Shown: positions 11,352 to 23,449 of the stretch, piece by piece
How the letters are laid out: each line of letters opens with the position of its first letter
Position numbering within the stretch: position 1 is the stretch's first letter
From: Umbilicaria muhlenbergii
Lineage: Eukaryota > Ascomycota > Lecanoromycetes > Umbilicariales > Umbilicariaceae
Length of the DNA stretch: 64,000 nucleotides
Direction: 5' to 3'
NCBI GenBank assembly: GCA_000611775.1
Contig: KK106981.1
Location: forward strand, 2,349,435-2,413,434
Translations under genes and position numbers: made by a program
Notes under the pieces: model-generated
What the model was told of the DNA's origin: nothing
The model's database searches: none
The model's input: only the letters and a program-made list of their open reading frames with translations

Positions 11352-12348
11352 TTAACGCCTGTTGTTGCCGCGAGATCTCTGCTCCTTCAGCTTCTTGTAA
11401 TAGGCCTTCTTCCCACTCGTTTTGCCATATTGCACCTCGTTGTATTTGTTCTTGAAACGACCGCTCAACTGTTCGCCAGCCAAGACTTCGTCGACAAAAG
11501 TATTTTTCCGATATTTGTTGAGTAACCTGGAGCTGAAGAACTCCGTGGGACCTTCAAGTATCGTCCCAACTTGGGAGAACTCGGGCATCTGAGCTTTACC
11601 GTTCTCCTTTTTGTAGTGCCTCTTAGGGTCGAGGACGGACCGCATCTTGAGAAGCTGCAAATCTCGTTTCAGTTCAGGGGTTATGTTGGTTCTGGGGAGA
11701 TTGAACCAGTCCGAGCCTGCGGTGGCCTTCTTCTCCTATCACCGCCGGTTAGCCAGCGAACAAGACGGTATACCATGCATGAGTTTGGAGTCTTGCGAAC
11801 GCCTCAGAGTAACTATGTATGAAATGTGCTCTCAGTAGTGCAGAGCGGTACCCAAAACGGGACCGAGGTAACTGCTCAAGGATTGGTTGGGAATATCTTC
11901 CTCATAGGCAGCATGAAACAGATGGAAAAGAGGGTGAGAGGGTTAGGCCAACCTTCTTGATCTTCTCCAGTGCCAGAACTGGATCTTCCACTCGTCGCGA
12001 TTTTCCGGAGAGCTCTCGCTCGCGATCGTTCAACAATCGCGGCGCGTCTACCCGAGCAATACCTCCGTTTGAGTTGATGTAAGGCAGAACAATCTTTCCA
12101 GGGTCGAGCCTGGGGAGGCTGGCGAACAGGTCAGAGGTGTCATCATAGGTAGCACCAAGTGAAACCGGTAATGGGTCAGCGGATTCTTACCTGATGGGTA
12201 GGTTTCGGTCAACATTTTTTGAAAGGATGGCTAGACGAACAGATGGTCCTTCCGAGACCGAGCCTTTCAGGCGCATCTCTGCATCTCGCAAAACTTGTTG
12301 AATCTGATCTTGCCCAAGGCTCCCACCAAGGGAGGCATCTATGTCCAT
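11352..12348 (-). CDS. FCF2: Pre-rRNA processing factor Fcf2
   Basis: Nucleolar protein needed for early pre-rRNA cleavage in 40S subunit assembly. Model: exons 12191-12348, 11953-12118 and 11352-11735, 235 aa (yeast Fcf2 is 217). The N-terminal part has a short helix DQIQQVLRDAEMRLKGS. The last exon holds the Fcf2 domain: DWFNLPRTNITPELKRDLQ, then MRSVLDPKRHYKKENGK and EFSQVGTILEGPTEFFSSR. The C-terminus is Lys/Arg-rich, as expected for a nucleolar protein. The second intron (11736-11952, 217 nt) is long for this locus and starts with a weak GTTGGC donor, so a small extra exon there is possible. The start Met (MDIDASLGG) is the first ATG in the frame. It converges with PNP and is divergent from HAP5 across 1.9 kb. 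Confidence 0.88.
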
Positions 12349-12648
12349 CGTGCGAATCAAAGCGTGAAGTTGAAGGATGTTGGCAGTGTTGCACTCTGAG
12401 AGCTCGGATGACGCACAAGGGCGTTGGGTTGTAGGCAGACGATTGCCGTTTAGTGTGCCTACGAGTACTCGTGGCTTGTAAGGTTCTCCGTTTGGCAATA
12501 ATGTTTCCGGGGGTTATTCTCGTATTCTTGTGTTTTCGTCTTTTCGGAATCTCGAATATTCGAATTTTCTTCAGCGTGGAAAGCGCCGAGGAAAGAAAGG
12601 AAAAAAGGGCATTTCGAGCCAATCAAGTGAAGCCAAGCGTTAGCGTTG

Positions 12649-12700
12649 CAAGCCTCAGGCCTCAAGCCTCAGGCCTCAAGCTTAAGCCTCAAGGCTCGAG
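12649..12700. repeat. AGGCCTCA-type tandem repeat
   Basis: About six alternating copies of 7-9-bp units (GCCTCAG, GCCTCAA) in a row, in the FCF2-HAP5 intergenic region. Not coding; likely a polymorphic minisatellite. Confidence 0.7.
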
Positions 12701-13570
12701 TCTGAGGGGGGACGGGAGTCTTGACTCCTCTCCAGCCTGGCTCTACTCCGGTTACGCTTCACCCTGCACGCTTCACTCCCTCAACGGGTCAGTCATAGGC
12801 TGTAGCCTACCTACAAGTCCGGCCTAACCAGCCGATGGCCTCCCTAGCCTATGGCCGATGGCCTACCGAGCCCATAGTCTAGCTCTAGGGCAGCTCTGCA
12901 GTTGGTGGTATCCGATGACAGCTCAGCAAATGAAAATGAATATTTCTCCATTCCGTGACGTCGCAAGTAGCATATCCATCTCTTGCTCTCGCTGACCGGC
13001 GGCACAGCGTGCCTTGTGCCCAGTGCCCAGCAAGACAGCTCAGGTTTGTGTCTATGTCTTTGCCGTTGCCTTTGCATTTGCCTGAGCCCTTTGGCCGTTG
13101 CCTCGTTCTCGCCCGCCTTGGACTTCCCCAATGTGACCCAGACCGTGACACCCGGTCGGTCGTGACCCAAAGTAGGTTCACACATTCGGAACACCATGCG
13201 CCGACATCAGATCCTCGCCTTGCGTTGGTCAGTCCCATGCAGTGCGATGCCAGGCACTCTACCTGCCAGCAGGGCAGTCGTGTATGGACTTCATCGAGGA
13301 CGAGATATAACTCAGGAGTTACGCCAGCATTGAATAATCAAATTATGAATATACACACCGCTCACTGGCACTCTCGTACTCACGCAAAGTCGAACATCTT
13401 TCATTGCAAATAGAGCCCCGAATCAGTGAGCCAGCCCTTTCGACCTTTCCAGACGCCTTCGACTCGACGGGAGCAAAGTTCCTGGTTCGGTCGGGACAGT
13501 ATTGGATCATAATCCATAGATGATAGTCTCCTCCGTCCATTATTGTAATCCGTCTTGGGTTCCCGCTAAA

Positions 13571-13615
13571 TTACCGTTGCCGGTACCGTTACCGTTACGG
13601 TTACCGTTGCCGTAC
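13571..13615. repeat. ACCGTT/GCCGTT hexamer repeat
   Basis: Seven imperfect hexamers of the form (T/G)ACCGT or TGCCGT in tandem, upstream of HAP5. A partial similar array (CCGTTGCC) also occurs near 13055-13105. Confidence 0.65.
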
Positions 13616-13707
13616 CTCTAGCGTAGGAGCACCAAGGATCCGGCAGCGTCTTCTCTCTTCTGTTTCGCTGAGGAGAGTGCCAATATCCTACAAGCCGATT
13701 CGCTGTG

Positions 13708-13745
13708 CCCTCGGAGCATCAACATCAACATCAACATCAACACCA
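13708..13745. repeat. CATCAA hexamer repeat
   Basis: Four perfect CATCAA units followed by degenerate copies (CACCAACGTC), about 500 bp upstream of the HAP5 start codon. Confidence 0.7.
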
Positions 13746-14204
13746 ACGTCGACCTCGGCCTCAGTCCGACCTTGCATCGAAACCAAAAACATCCCCTGGC
13801 TGTTCGTGTTCTCGTGCGAATCGCCCGCGCGGCTGGCAAGAGAAGCCATCCAGTGCCAACGTTATTGGCTGCGCTTCTCCTCACGCTCTGCGAGGACCAC
13901 TGGCTACGACACACTAGATATCTGTACCTTGTCCCTTGTTCCGCCATCCTCACTTCGCCTGCAGCAGCGCCTCTCCACCCACCGCCTGCATTGCAACCCT
14001 ACCACCACCACCACCCCTACCCACCCCCTCACTCACCGCTCCAGACATCATCCCACAAAGAGCGCCCACTGGATGCGCGGACGTTCGCGACCATAGTATC
14101 GTAGCAATCTGTCGGCCTGCGCATCACCGCGTGTCCCCAGTCAGCGAGCACCGACCTCCACAAGCAGCCCAGAGCCAAACGAGCGTGAGCAAACGAACTT
14201 GACC

Positions 14205-15726
14205 ATGGAACAGAACCCGTCAGGCTCCGGGCAGCAACAGCAACGCCAGCGGCCGGTATATGACACAGCGAACGTTGGCCACTACGGTACGTTTCCTCTG
14301 TAATTGGACCGGGCTGCTGTCTCACAGCCAGCCTTACGGTCTGATTTGCTAGGTGTCAACCCATGCGCTTGGTCATGAATACCCTATCACTTGCCAAATA
14401 CATTTTAGCTGATTTGCCCTTCACACCACAGGCGCGAGTGCTGCAGTGAGTACCACCAAAGACTCGTCCGCTGCCCAAAACCGGCGCGCTCCCAGCTATT
14501 GGCGATTGCATTGCTGACGGACACTACAGCTTTCGGCGCAAGGCTTTGCGCCGGTACCAGAATTATACCAAGGAACATGGGCAAATGTGAATATAGCGCC
14601 TCCGAATTTACGAACACTGAGAGATGCAAATACTGATGCTGGACAGGTCAGTCAAGGCTTGCATGGCAATTACCGCGACATCCTGACGACCTACTGGCAA
14701 CACACAATCAACCACCTTGAGAACGACACACATGACTACAAGCTTCACCAACTCCCTCTGGCGCGAATTAAGAAGGTGATGAAAGCCGATCCTGAGGTTA
14801 AGATGATATCTGCCGAAGCACCTATACTATTTGCTAAGGGCTGCGACATCTTCATTACCGAGTTGACGATGCGCGCGTGGATACATGCGGAAGAAAACAA
14901 GCGGCGGACACTGCAACGATCAGACATAGCTTCTGCACTCGCAAAGTCGGATATGTTCGACTTCTTGATCGATATTGTACCCCGAGAGGAGGCGGCAAGC
15001 CACGCCAAACGGTCAGGAGGTCAAGGAGGAAGTAGTGCAGGAGCGGCGGCCCAAGCCTCTTCGACTGCAGGCGGCCAACTGCCACCAGCACAAAATGTTG
15101 TCCAACAGCAGGCATCATCTGGGCATCCGCAGCAGCAACAACAGCAGCAGCAGCAACAGCAGCAACAGCAGCAACAACAACAACATCATATGGGTCCCCC
15201 AGACTATTCGCTGGGCTCACACCCGATGCCGCAAGAGCAGGAGTATAGGCAACCGCCGGCGATGTACGCTGCTCAAGTCCAGCCAGACCCGACGGGCACG
15301 TACGGCCAGCCACCACCGCAGATATTTGAAGGGATGTACGCATACCCGCCGATGGCGCCGCAGCAGGTACGTTGGTCGGCGCCGGAGTCCTAGCATGTTG
15401 TTCTCGCTGTTTCTGTTCTTGTTGTTGTTGTTGTTCATGTGGCTACTGCTGCTGCTGCTGCTGCTACTGTTGCTGCCGGTGGTCATTGCTATGGGTAGTC
15501 CAATCTGCACTTGGGTATATGGTTAAAAAGCTAAGGCTTGCACAACTGCAACGAATCGAGCACGAGCATAAGCTGATGACGGTGATGACTCCTGTAGATG
15601 TACCAAGTCACCCAGCAGGCACAGGATCCATCAAGGGGCCAGGACCCAGGCCATCATTACCAGAGACACGATGGCGGCGAAGGCGATGCAGATGCCGAAG
15701 GAGAGCGAGATTACGAGGTTGGCTAG
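14205..15726 (+). CDS. HAP5: CCAAT-binding factor subunit Hap5 / NF-YC (HapE)
   Basis: Histone-fold subunit of the heterotrimeric CCAAT-binding complex, pairing with Hap3. Five exons: 14205-14286, 14432-14445, 14530-14586, 14647-15366 and 15598-15726, 333 aa. The core is in exon 4: a conserved fungal segment [19 protein letters not shown], then the histone fold [20 protein letters not shown] through [17 protein letters not shown] to [20 protein letters not shown]. After it comes a glutamine tract of about 20 residues (15130-15186). Exon 2 is only 14 nt but is needed to keep frame (H-Y-G-A-S-A-A-L-S). The final exon, [12 protein letters not shown] to an acidic end, follows a 231-nt intron rich in CTG and GTT runs. 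If that intron is retained the protein stops at 15393 with VRWSAPES. It converges with SEC15. Confidence 0.94.
15130..15186 (+). repeat. CAG/CAA poly-glutamine tract in HAP5
   Basis: Nineteen consecutive CAG or CAA codons in exon 4, mixed enough to limit slippage. An antisense-like CTG run sits in the following intron (15448-15476). Confidence 0.85.
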
Positions 15727-16360
15727 CAGCAGCAGCAGCAGCAGGAGTTGTCGGTACACGGGGTCGATATGAAGTGCGCTTTCTCTGTTGGGATGTGGCG
15801 CGCTCTTGACGGGATCGCGACTGGAGTTGAAATGGACACGGCTTGGATTCCCCGGAGGACTGATTTATTATTGCCAAAGCATACACGCACACGAGCTTGG
15901 AGGAGCCGGCATATTCGATTAGAGTGACTTGAGCAAATTCCCCCTTCTGTTCTTCTCCTCGTTCTTTTCCCGTTGTCAACTCTGCTCCCTTTCTTCTTGT
16001 ATCACCTTCAGACTGCACAAGTCTGGCAGCTACTGATACATGCACCTTGTGGTCGGATCACTCGGCTACCGCAATTGCGCCAGAAACAACCACCTTGTCC
16101 TCCTTGCTCTGCTCGCGTCTCGTGGTGACTGCTTACCCTATCCATTTGTGAGTGCCGCTAGCAATGCGGAAACCGGCGATGTAACTCCATCCGGTAAGCA
16201 CATGGATTGGCTTTTTGTTCTCAACTTTGACCTCCAGCAGACCCTACTGATGCAATACTCCGCGCTTTCAATTCGGAAGTTTATTGTCGGCGTGAGCGTA
16301 GAGCGCCGCCAGCCTGGTGGTCGTGTCGCTACCTGCATGCGTACCTGCGTTACACACCTG
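15727..16360. other. Convergent intergenic region HAP5-SEC15
   Basis: It holds the 3' ends of HAP5 (+) and SEC15 (-). A short GCAGCA run occurs at 15727-15745. Nothing else recognisable was seen. Confidence 0.6.
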
Positions 16361-19276
16361 CTACTTCATCCCGAACCTCGATGACAGTGCCGTGAACTTA
16401 TCCGTCTTGGCCGGGCTTTGCACGGAATGAGTAAGCCTTTGCGAGGCAGTTAGCAAGCTGGTAGCATATATTGTTGATTTCTCGCTGGGATGCACCAAGG
16501 CACATACTTCTCGAGCAACAACGGCCCGTTCATAGCGTCCACCCTCCCGTACTTCTTGTTCCTTGTGGAAACGTCATAGTACTCATTCGAATTGTCGGCC
16601 TGCATCAGTGCAATGGTCTGCTGGAGCTCGTCTAAATTCTCGCGGAGAATGGGATTCCCCAAGGTGTCCACAAATTCCGTAAGGTAGCGCACGTCTTTCG
16701 CAAGAGCGGCAATACCATTCGGGTTGATTCTTTTAACTTCCGGGGAAAGTGGGAGAGACTATGATGATACGGCGATGTCAGTACTTCAGAACCGTGGGGT
16801 TGGGTTGGGGAGGGGGGAACCGCGTAGATGTACCAGTATCATGGTTGCTGCATGGCTTAGAGCGTCGAAGTAGATTAACTCTTTGATCTCGGTTGGCAGG
16901 CCTAAGAGCACAGAGTTCATGATATTTGATAGGTATCGAGTTAACGTCTGCATGTAATTGCTGGGCTCCGTCTCCAGAGTGGGGGCCATCCTGTCGGCAT
17001 ATGATCAGTACCATCAGGGGCTATCGGGTCGATACGCTGCGATAGGGGTAACTCAGGCTTACCAGTCATACTCTGCCGTTTCGATCAAGTCGTCAATTTT
17101 TGAGTTGACCAATTCAAATATACGCTTCTCCGCGGTCTTTTTGTTGCTGCGAAAATCTTCGGTCGCACTGAGGACGATGCTCTCGCCTGTAGAAGTAGTG
17201 GTGGATCGGGCAGCCACGAGCAGCTGTTCTAGCTCTTGACACGCGGTCTCAAAATGCTCGAGATTTATAAGGATCTGAACAATCTGCCCAAGATACTGCG
17301 AGCTGAGGCGCTCCACTAGGGACCGACATACTTTTTCGGACAGCAACGAGTCAAGTGACTATAACAGCAATGTCAGCGAGCCCGAAGAAACAAATAGATT
17401 CTGGGCGTTTCTTGATCGGCGAAAATATCGGACCAGAGAAAACGGTATTTTCCCTTGAGTCTCCTTACCGTCTTGAGAGTTTGATCAATGATGTTGGGAT
17501 GCTGGAAATGGTCGTCGGAAAAGAAGTAAAACTGGTTGAGAAAGTTCCGAATGTCGATGCAGCACAGCGGGTACATCTGAGAGAATGGCAGAACGCATGG
17601 GAAGCTAGACGATATGTCAGATATGCACCATCAGACTACCGCAGCGTCTGATACACCTACCTTAGTTCCTCGCGTGGTCTATCCGGAGTATACCAGCTGA
17701 CGTTGACAACTTTGTCATATTCATCCAGATTGTTGATGGGCATGGGCATATAGTCGTCGGTTGCGACAATCTAAGTGCGGGCTTCAGCAAAAATTCCAGA
17801 GCTGGCGCAGGGAAGCAGACCTCTTGAAAATCATCACTGAACCTACGCTTCAGCAGCTCGGCGTACTTCTCGAATAAGGTGAGCAGAAAGGAATCGAGTA
17901 ACCCCACAGGGTAATTCCATGACTAGGCGATCAGTTGTCATCCAAAGGGAACCGGGAGCACTTGCTTACATCCATGGTCTGAATGAAAAGCGCGATAACA
18001 CCTTTGATCTTGAGAAGCATCTCCGCGTTGTCAACCTCGTGGAGAGCTTTGGATATCAGGGAAATCGCAGATTGGCACATCGAATCCCACAATTCATCCA
18101 CCTACATCGAACGGTGAGCGTCGGGAACAGCGCGGACAACGGTAATATCTAGGGAAGTACTGACATCTACAGCAGAACGCAACTGGGGTGCCTTCCTCAT
18201 GGTCGCCCGCTCAACGATTGCGAACCCTGCGATCCCCTCCAGTAATGCACTTAGCGTCGATTCTTCTTCGTCACTCAGGGTGATATAAGAAGGAAGGAGG
18301 AGTTCCTTTTGACGTTTCCGTGTAGCAGCATACTCGACTCGAAATTTGTCGGTTTGGCCTAGGGCATCGTGTATATGGAGACACTCGAACAAGGGGGTGA
18401 AGTCGACTTGTACGTCTTCGTTGTCAAGAACGTCAAACTCTTCATTCTCATCGGAGACTAGTTCAAGTGCGGAGTTCAGCTTGAGAATATGAGGGTAAGC
18501 AAACTTATCCGCTCGATCCTTCAGCCTGGTCCTTCTCTGTTCTGTGTGATAAAAGGCTACCTCGCCCAAGAACTGCGATGTCTCCCGAATGCGGTAAAGC
18601 CATGTATTCAGATCGGTCATAACCGCCTCCGCGATCAACTTCTTGGTCGCCGGCACCGATCTCTGTATCATCTCAGCAATCTTGAACTGGGTGATCTCCT
18701 TGAGGTGCACATTTTGCAGCTCGTCCAGAGCCCTGAGCGCCGCATAGTGGCTCTTTTTCGACGATAGATCATGAACCTGATTAGCCAGACGTAGAACCTC
18801 CAGACAATCCTGCAGAACTTGGGAGGCCTCATTGATATTCTGTCGAACAGCGCGTGAATCCACAAGGGCCTTCTTTTGCGCTGCAAGTTTCTCCGTGCTA
18901 GATTGGATGGACTGGTTCAGGGTAAGGATCTCCGACGTCAGGCTGACCGTCCCTTCGCGCACACGCAGAAGTTGATTCACCGACGTGACAAACTCTTGAT
19001 GGTTGGTATTGCACATGCGCTCGATCTCAGCCTCCCTACCGTCGGAGAAGGTCGATAAGGATTGCAAGAGCTGGTGAGCTCGACCGCCCCGGCTGGCATC
19101 TTTGATGACTGGGATCAGCTGGTCCAGGTAGTCGGCATCGGAAGAGGAGAGTATTATCTACAGGAGCAAGGCATCAGCTTCGATAGCACCTTGAGGAAGA
19201 GGAGACAGCGGCCGTGGAATACCTGCTGCACAGCGTCGGGCCGAGGGTGCTCATCGCCATGTAGTAAAGAAGGCAT
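16361..19276 (-). CDS. SEC15: Exocyst complex component Sec15
   Basis: Subunit of the exocyst, which tethers secretory vesicles at sites of polarised growth; Sec15 is the link to the Rab Sec4. Ten exons were joined: 19223-19276, 18165-19157, 17970-18101, 17821-17922, 17661-17770, 17469-17604, 17063-17358, 16834-16990, 16508-16758 and 16361-16436, giving 768 aa, near the usual length. Landmarks: YLDQLIPVIKDASRGGRAHQ at the start, FSDGREAEIERMCNTNHQEF, a coiled-coil-like stretch (SIQSSTEKLAAQKKALVDSR), SVDELW-type region, then IVATDDYMPMPINNLDEYDK and LPLSPEVKRINPNGIAALAK near the end. The last exon (LTHSVQSPAKTDKF to GMK) is supported by an acceptor with a GCTAAC branch point. It is divergent from the Mei2-like gene. 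Confidence 0.93.
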
Positions 19277-20476
19277 GTCAGGACGGCGGCCTCTGGCTAA
19301 GCCGTATAACTGCGTGCACGCGTTGGAAGAAAGATGTAGCTCTTCACGTCATCAAGCGAGCTCATCGGGTCGAGGTCATCGTTACTGTGCTTCTCTAGCT
19401 ATGTCTATGTATTGTACTCTCCCACTTGAGCCACTCCCCATACCTTACACCGCGTGTAGGCGGCATCGGACCCCCTGTCATCCAGTCTCGCCAGTCTGCA
19501 TTGTACGCTGCACATCGTACATCACCGTACATCACCGTGACTACCACGCTCTGGCCACTTCACCTTTCTTCTTCCTCAGCACTTGAGCAAATCTCTCATA
19601 TGTTTGATTCGTCAACCTCTGGAAGAAGTGGGCGTAGCGAGGCATGTGCGCCCATGCTTGTGGATCCACAGTGTCGACTCATGAGGTGTTGTAAGAGCAC
19701 GAAAAAGAAAGAAAAAGAAAAAGACGAGTTTCCATTCAATGCGTGCATGCAAGTGACTCTTCACCCGATTCGGACTCGTCCTTGTTCTTTCTTCTCGCCT
19801 GGGGCTTCTCAAGATGCACGCTTGCTTGATGACAGGGCGGCGAGTGGAAAGAGTGCGAAGGAGGCCCTCGTCCTCTCCTTCCCTCCTGGCGCCTTTCTTG
19901 GCGCTAGGGCAACGGCCGAGAAAGACGCGAAGGCCGTGAAGGGCGTGCCGACGCTAGCTTGGACTTCACAGCATCGGCTTCACTCCCTCACTGCTTCCCG
20001 ATTCGGAAGAGGGGCTGGGAGATGGCCAATGTCGCCGCTCGAGGCAGTCTAGCACGCGCAGGTAGCGTACTTCAAAGCTACGCCACCGTACATTACCTTT
20101 CCTTAGGGTTCCATCCGTGGTTCGGCCGAACTTGTCCTCCGCGTCTTTGACCTCATGAGGTATATAAGGCCTCGCCACCTTGTCTGGCTTCTTCTCTCAG
20201 CTCTAGGTAAATTCTGTCACCGTCTGCATCTCTACGCATTTCTTCTTCTTCTCCGTCGTCTTCATCTTCGTCTTCTTCTTCGCACATCTCCTGGTCATCC
20301 ATCCCTCGAAGAGGGGAAACAGATCAAGCTCAACGACGTCTGCCTACAGTCGCTTGATATCAAACCTTGTACACGTCAGACAATCTCCTTTGGAGACGCC
20401 TGTTGTTCGCAATTGGCCTGAACTGAACTGAACCCCTCTGCTTCTGTAACTGTCTCTTTTGCCCACTCTCACCGTT
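19277..20476. promoter_or_regulatory. Divergent upstream region of SEC15 and the Mei2-like gene
   Basis: A 1.2-kb region between divergent genes. There is an A-rich purine run at 19701-19725 and a pyrimidine-rich CTTCTT stretch at 20235-20285 that probably lies in the Mei2-like 5' UTR. No gene was seen. Confidence 0.6.
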
Positions 20477-23449
20477 ATGGAACCTCATATACTTGGTGGT
20501 CATCCTGGCAGTCCTCACTCATCGGAGGAGATCGATTCTCATCACGGAACCCCCGAGACAAAACTGACCGCCTTCTCCCCGGAAGACATTCATGCTGAGC
20601 AAAACACAACCACTGCGAGTGCTAGAAAGCCTACACTACCACCCGCTTTTACACTCCATCAACTTCCCGCTAAAACAAAGCTTTGTGGCGGAACTGTCGG
20701 CCGAGTCGTCTTTGGTTCAAATGATCCATTCGTGTCTACGTCAACTTACAGCCTGACTAGGCGCATTTCTGGTGACACTCCTAAGCTGTCGCCGACTGCC
20801 TCTAGTTTCACACCTCTTGGACTGGCCAAGTGCCTCAATCGCACCATCGAGGCTCGTGCAGTAGAACCATCAATCCCTACTTCTACTTCCACCAACAGCA
20901 ACTCGACTGTCAGCTATCTTACTGCCACCTCGGTTCCTGACACCATGTCAAGTAGTCCACAGCTCAAGAAGTATCTCCAATCTGTTGCAGCAGAAGCGGG
21001 ACTATCTCCAATCGGCAAGCGCCCAGCCACTGCCCCGAGCAGTCCGGCTAAGACTGTCGAGGTACCGCCAACGGCTAATCAGTTCTCGTCCGATATCAGT
21101 ACGTCGAGGTCTCTAGTCGTCACTCAAATCGACAGAACGACCCCTGCCAAAGAGCTCAGCGATTTCTTTAGTGTGAGCATTTCTTCTCATTCGAACCGGT
21201 GCAATGCTGAGAACCTATAGCTATACGTCTTTCCGTCCCTCAAGCACCTACTGGTCGATGACTTGGTGACTTCGGGTACAATATATGTCAACTTCACCGA
21301 CATACGAGACACCACCAAGGCATTTGTGAAGATTAGGAGCGTGCGCGCACCATGGAACGTCCAGTACCTGGCTGCCAAGCAGTTCGAGTTAAAGCTTCGA
21401 CCGGAGAGATTCTTGTATACCTTGTTGTGCGAGGGCCAAGTAGTTGTCAAGGCCGACTTTTCTGGACCACGCCAGCGATTCGATAGTGGGACCATTGGCC
21501 ATCTTGTCAAAGAATTACTGGGAAATTACGGTGAAGTCATGGCATACGAATCTGGCATGGCGGAAGCTCCGATTGCTGCCTTTCGTGCGGAGTACTATGA
21601 TGTCATTGCCACCGAGAAGGCTGTGGCTGCTCTGGATGGCTTTAGGATTGGTGTAAGCGGTTCTCGTTGCTGGCAGAAGAATTTCGACTAACCTGAACAG
21701 GGTTGTACCCTCAGCATCATGTACTACCAGCCCGACTTGGCTTCTTCCTTGGCGCAGTTGGGGAGGAATCGTGCAGTATTACTAGACGTACGCCAGGACC
21801 GAAGTCTGGACAAGGCCTTTCATCAGATGGGTCTGAGTGATTATCAGAGCCCTAGTAAGACGCAGCCATCGACTCTGTCTTGTGGCCCGTTGTCTGCACA
21901 TGCAACTCTCCACGATCATTCGCCTGCCTCACGTCGGAATGTTGTCAGTCATGTGACATCCACACCTCCTAGCCACTACGCTCATGGTTACTCATGTCAT
22001 GACTCACGGCAAGCCTCGCATAGTGGCTCTTATTACGGAAACTACCCAGGCTACTCTGTGCAGCTGCCAACATGGATGGCATATGGTCCTGGTGCTATTG
22101 GTCAAGAGCGTGGAACGGCTCCACCACCGCAGGTTCGGAGCGGACCTTATCCTCAACAGCATCGTGGTCCATCGCGGATGTTAGGGCGTCAAAACAATGA
22201 CTACACATCAGGACATCACAATGTCGTCGATGTAGAGCGTATCCGTCGAGGCTTGGATGTTCGCACGACTGTAATAGATCCTATATTCGCGACGCTTCCC
22301 CGTCACTGACTGTTCTGCAGATCATGCTACGTAACATACCAAACAAGATCGACCAGGTAAGCACGCTGGCACAATGCTAGAGTTTATGGCTTATGGGCTC
22401 TAGGCGATGCTCAAGGATATCGTCGATGAGACAAGCCTTGGGAAATATGATTTCATGTATCTGCGTATCGGTACATACATCCATGAACTCCTTGGCTGTC
22501 ACGTTTCGCTGACTCTAAATACTGTCTAGATTTTGCTAACAACTGCAAGTAAGTATTTCAATGCTCATGTTGGGCTTCGATGGGCGAGTCTAACTGCTTA
22601 GTGTCGGCTATGCCTTCATCAATTTTGAAGATGTTAGTCAACCTGTGCAAAAAAGACCACTGTAAGGACTCCGCTGACGTATGGCAGCCATGGTATATCA
22701 TAGATGTCAGTAAACCTTTGGAAGCATTGCACGGATCTTGAATTGATCCTGTATTTAGTTTGTCAACGCTAGAGCAGGTCATCGCTGGTAACGTCGACGG
22801 ATCCATTCTGACTCGAATGCTGCTAAGATCACTCAGGAACCGCTACAACAGTGATAAAGTGGCAGAAGTTTCTTACGCTAGTAAGTCTTCCCGGCTGCTT
22901 GGGAGATGGCACTCGTTGATACAATTGCACAGCCATTCAAGGCAAGGATTGCCTTGTCCAGAAGTTCCGTAATAGCTCGGTAATGTTGGAGCATCCGTCA
23001 TTTCGACCTAAGGTAGTTCAATATCTATACGTTGGCCGTGGTTGAGCAAATCGCTGATAGCCAACAGATATTCCACACCGGGAGTGACTCTTTGGCCGGC
23101 AAAGAAGACACGTTTCCTGGACCAGATAACCCTTCCAAGATGAGGCGGAGCGTCGAGAACGCGGAGCACGTGGGTATGTTTCAACCTTTCTATCAAAACG
23201 GTTCTGTTATAGGCGGTCTCTGATAAGACGATTTGGCTAGGATTATTCGCTCCTCGTGCTGGTCAACATTTTCGTGATGAGCAGCGTCGTCGTCGTTCTC
23301 AGTACGATCGTGGCACTCGCCTCGCAGCAATTGAGGACTCCTACAATTTTGACGATAACGAGCAGTACGGGACCATGGACTACCAATGCGTTGATCGCTT
23401 CGGCCGTCTTTATGGACGCCACGGCGGATCTCTAGAGGCTGTGTACTAG
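20477..23449 (+). CDS. MEI2: Mei2-like RNA-binding protein
   Basis: Homologue of the fission yeast meiosis regulator Mei2, with three RRMs; in S. pombe it binds meiRNA and blocks removal of meiotic transcripts. Thirteen exons make 778 aa: 20477-21172, 21221-21652, 21701-22270, 22321-22356, 22404-22470, 22530-22548, 22602-22632, 22688-22705, 22759-22787, 22837-22880, 22933-23012, 23068-23173 and 23241-23449. RRM1 starts near SLVVTQIDRTTPAKELSDFF and RRM2 near VVVKADFSG. The Mei2-specific C-terminal RRM3 reads IMLRNIPNKIDQAMLKDIVD, YDFMYLRIDFANNCNVGYAF and DCLVQKFRNSSVMLEHPSFR. The RRM3 region is cut into eight exons, four of them 18-31 nt. The first exon is Ser/Thr/Pro-rich and probably disordered. 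Whether it acts in meiosis here is inferred from the family. Confidence 0.93.

Larger units (their letters stand above)
12349..14204. promoter_or_regulatory. Shared upstream region of FCF2 and HAP5, with short repeats
   Basis: A 1.86-kb region between divergent genes with no recognisable coding sequence; the open frames here are compositional. It contains short tandem arrays: alternating AGGCCTCA/AAGCCTCA units at 12649-12700, an ACCGTT/GCCGTT array at 13571-13615, and a CATCAA array at 13708-13745. The stretch from about 13900 to 14200 is C-rich and CA-rich and is probably the HAP5 5' UTR. No promoter element is certain. Confidence 0.6.

Noticed and set aside
12955-13413. 152-codon plus-strand open frame between FCF2 and HAP5
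   Set aside because: No conserved features, overlapping frames on both strands, and repeats nearby; probably compositional.
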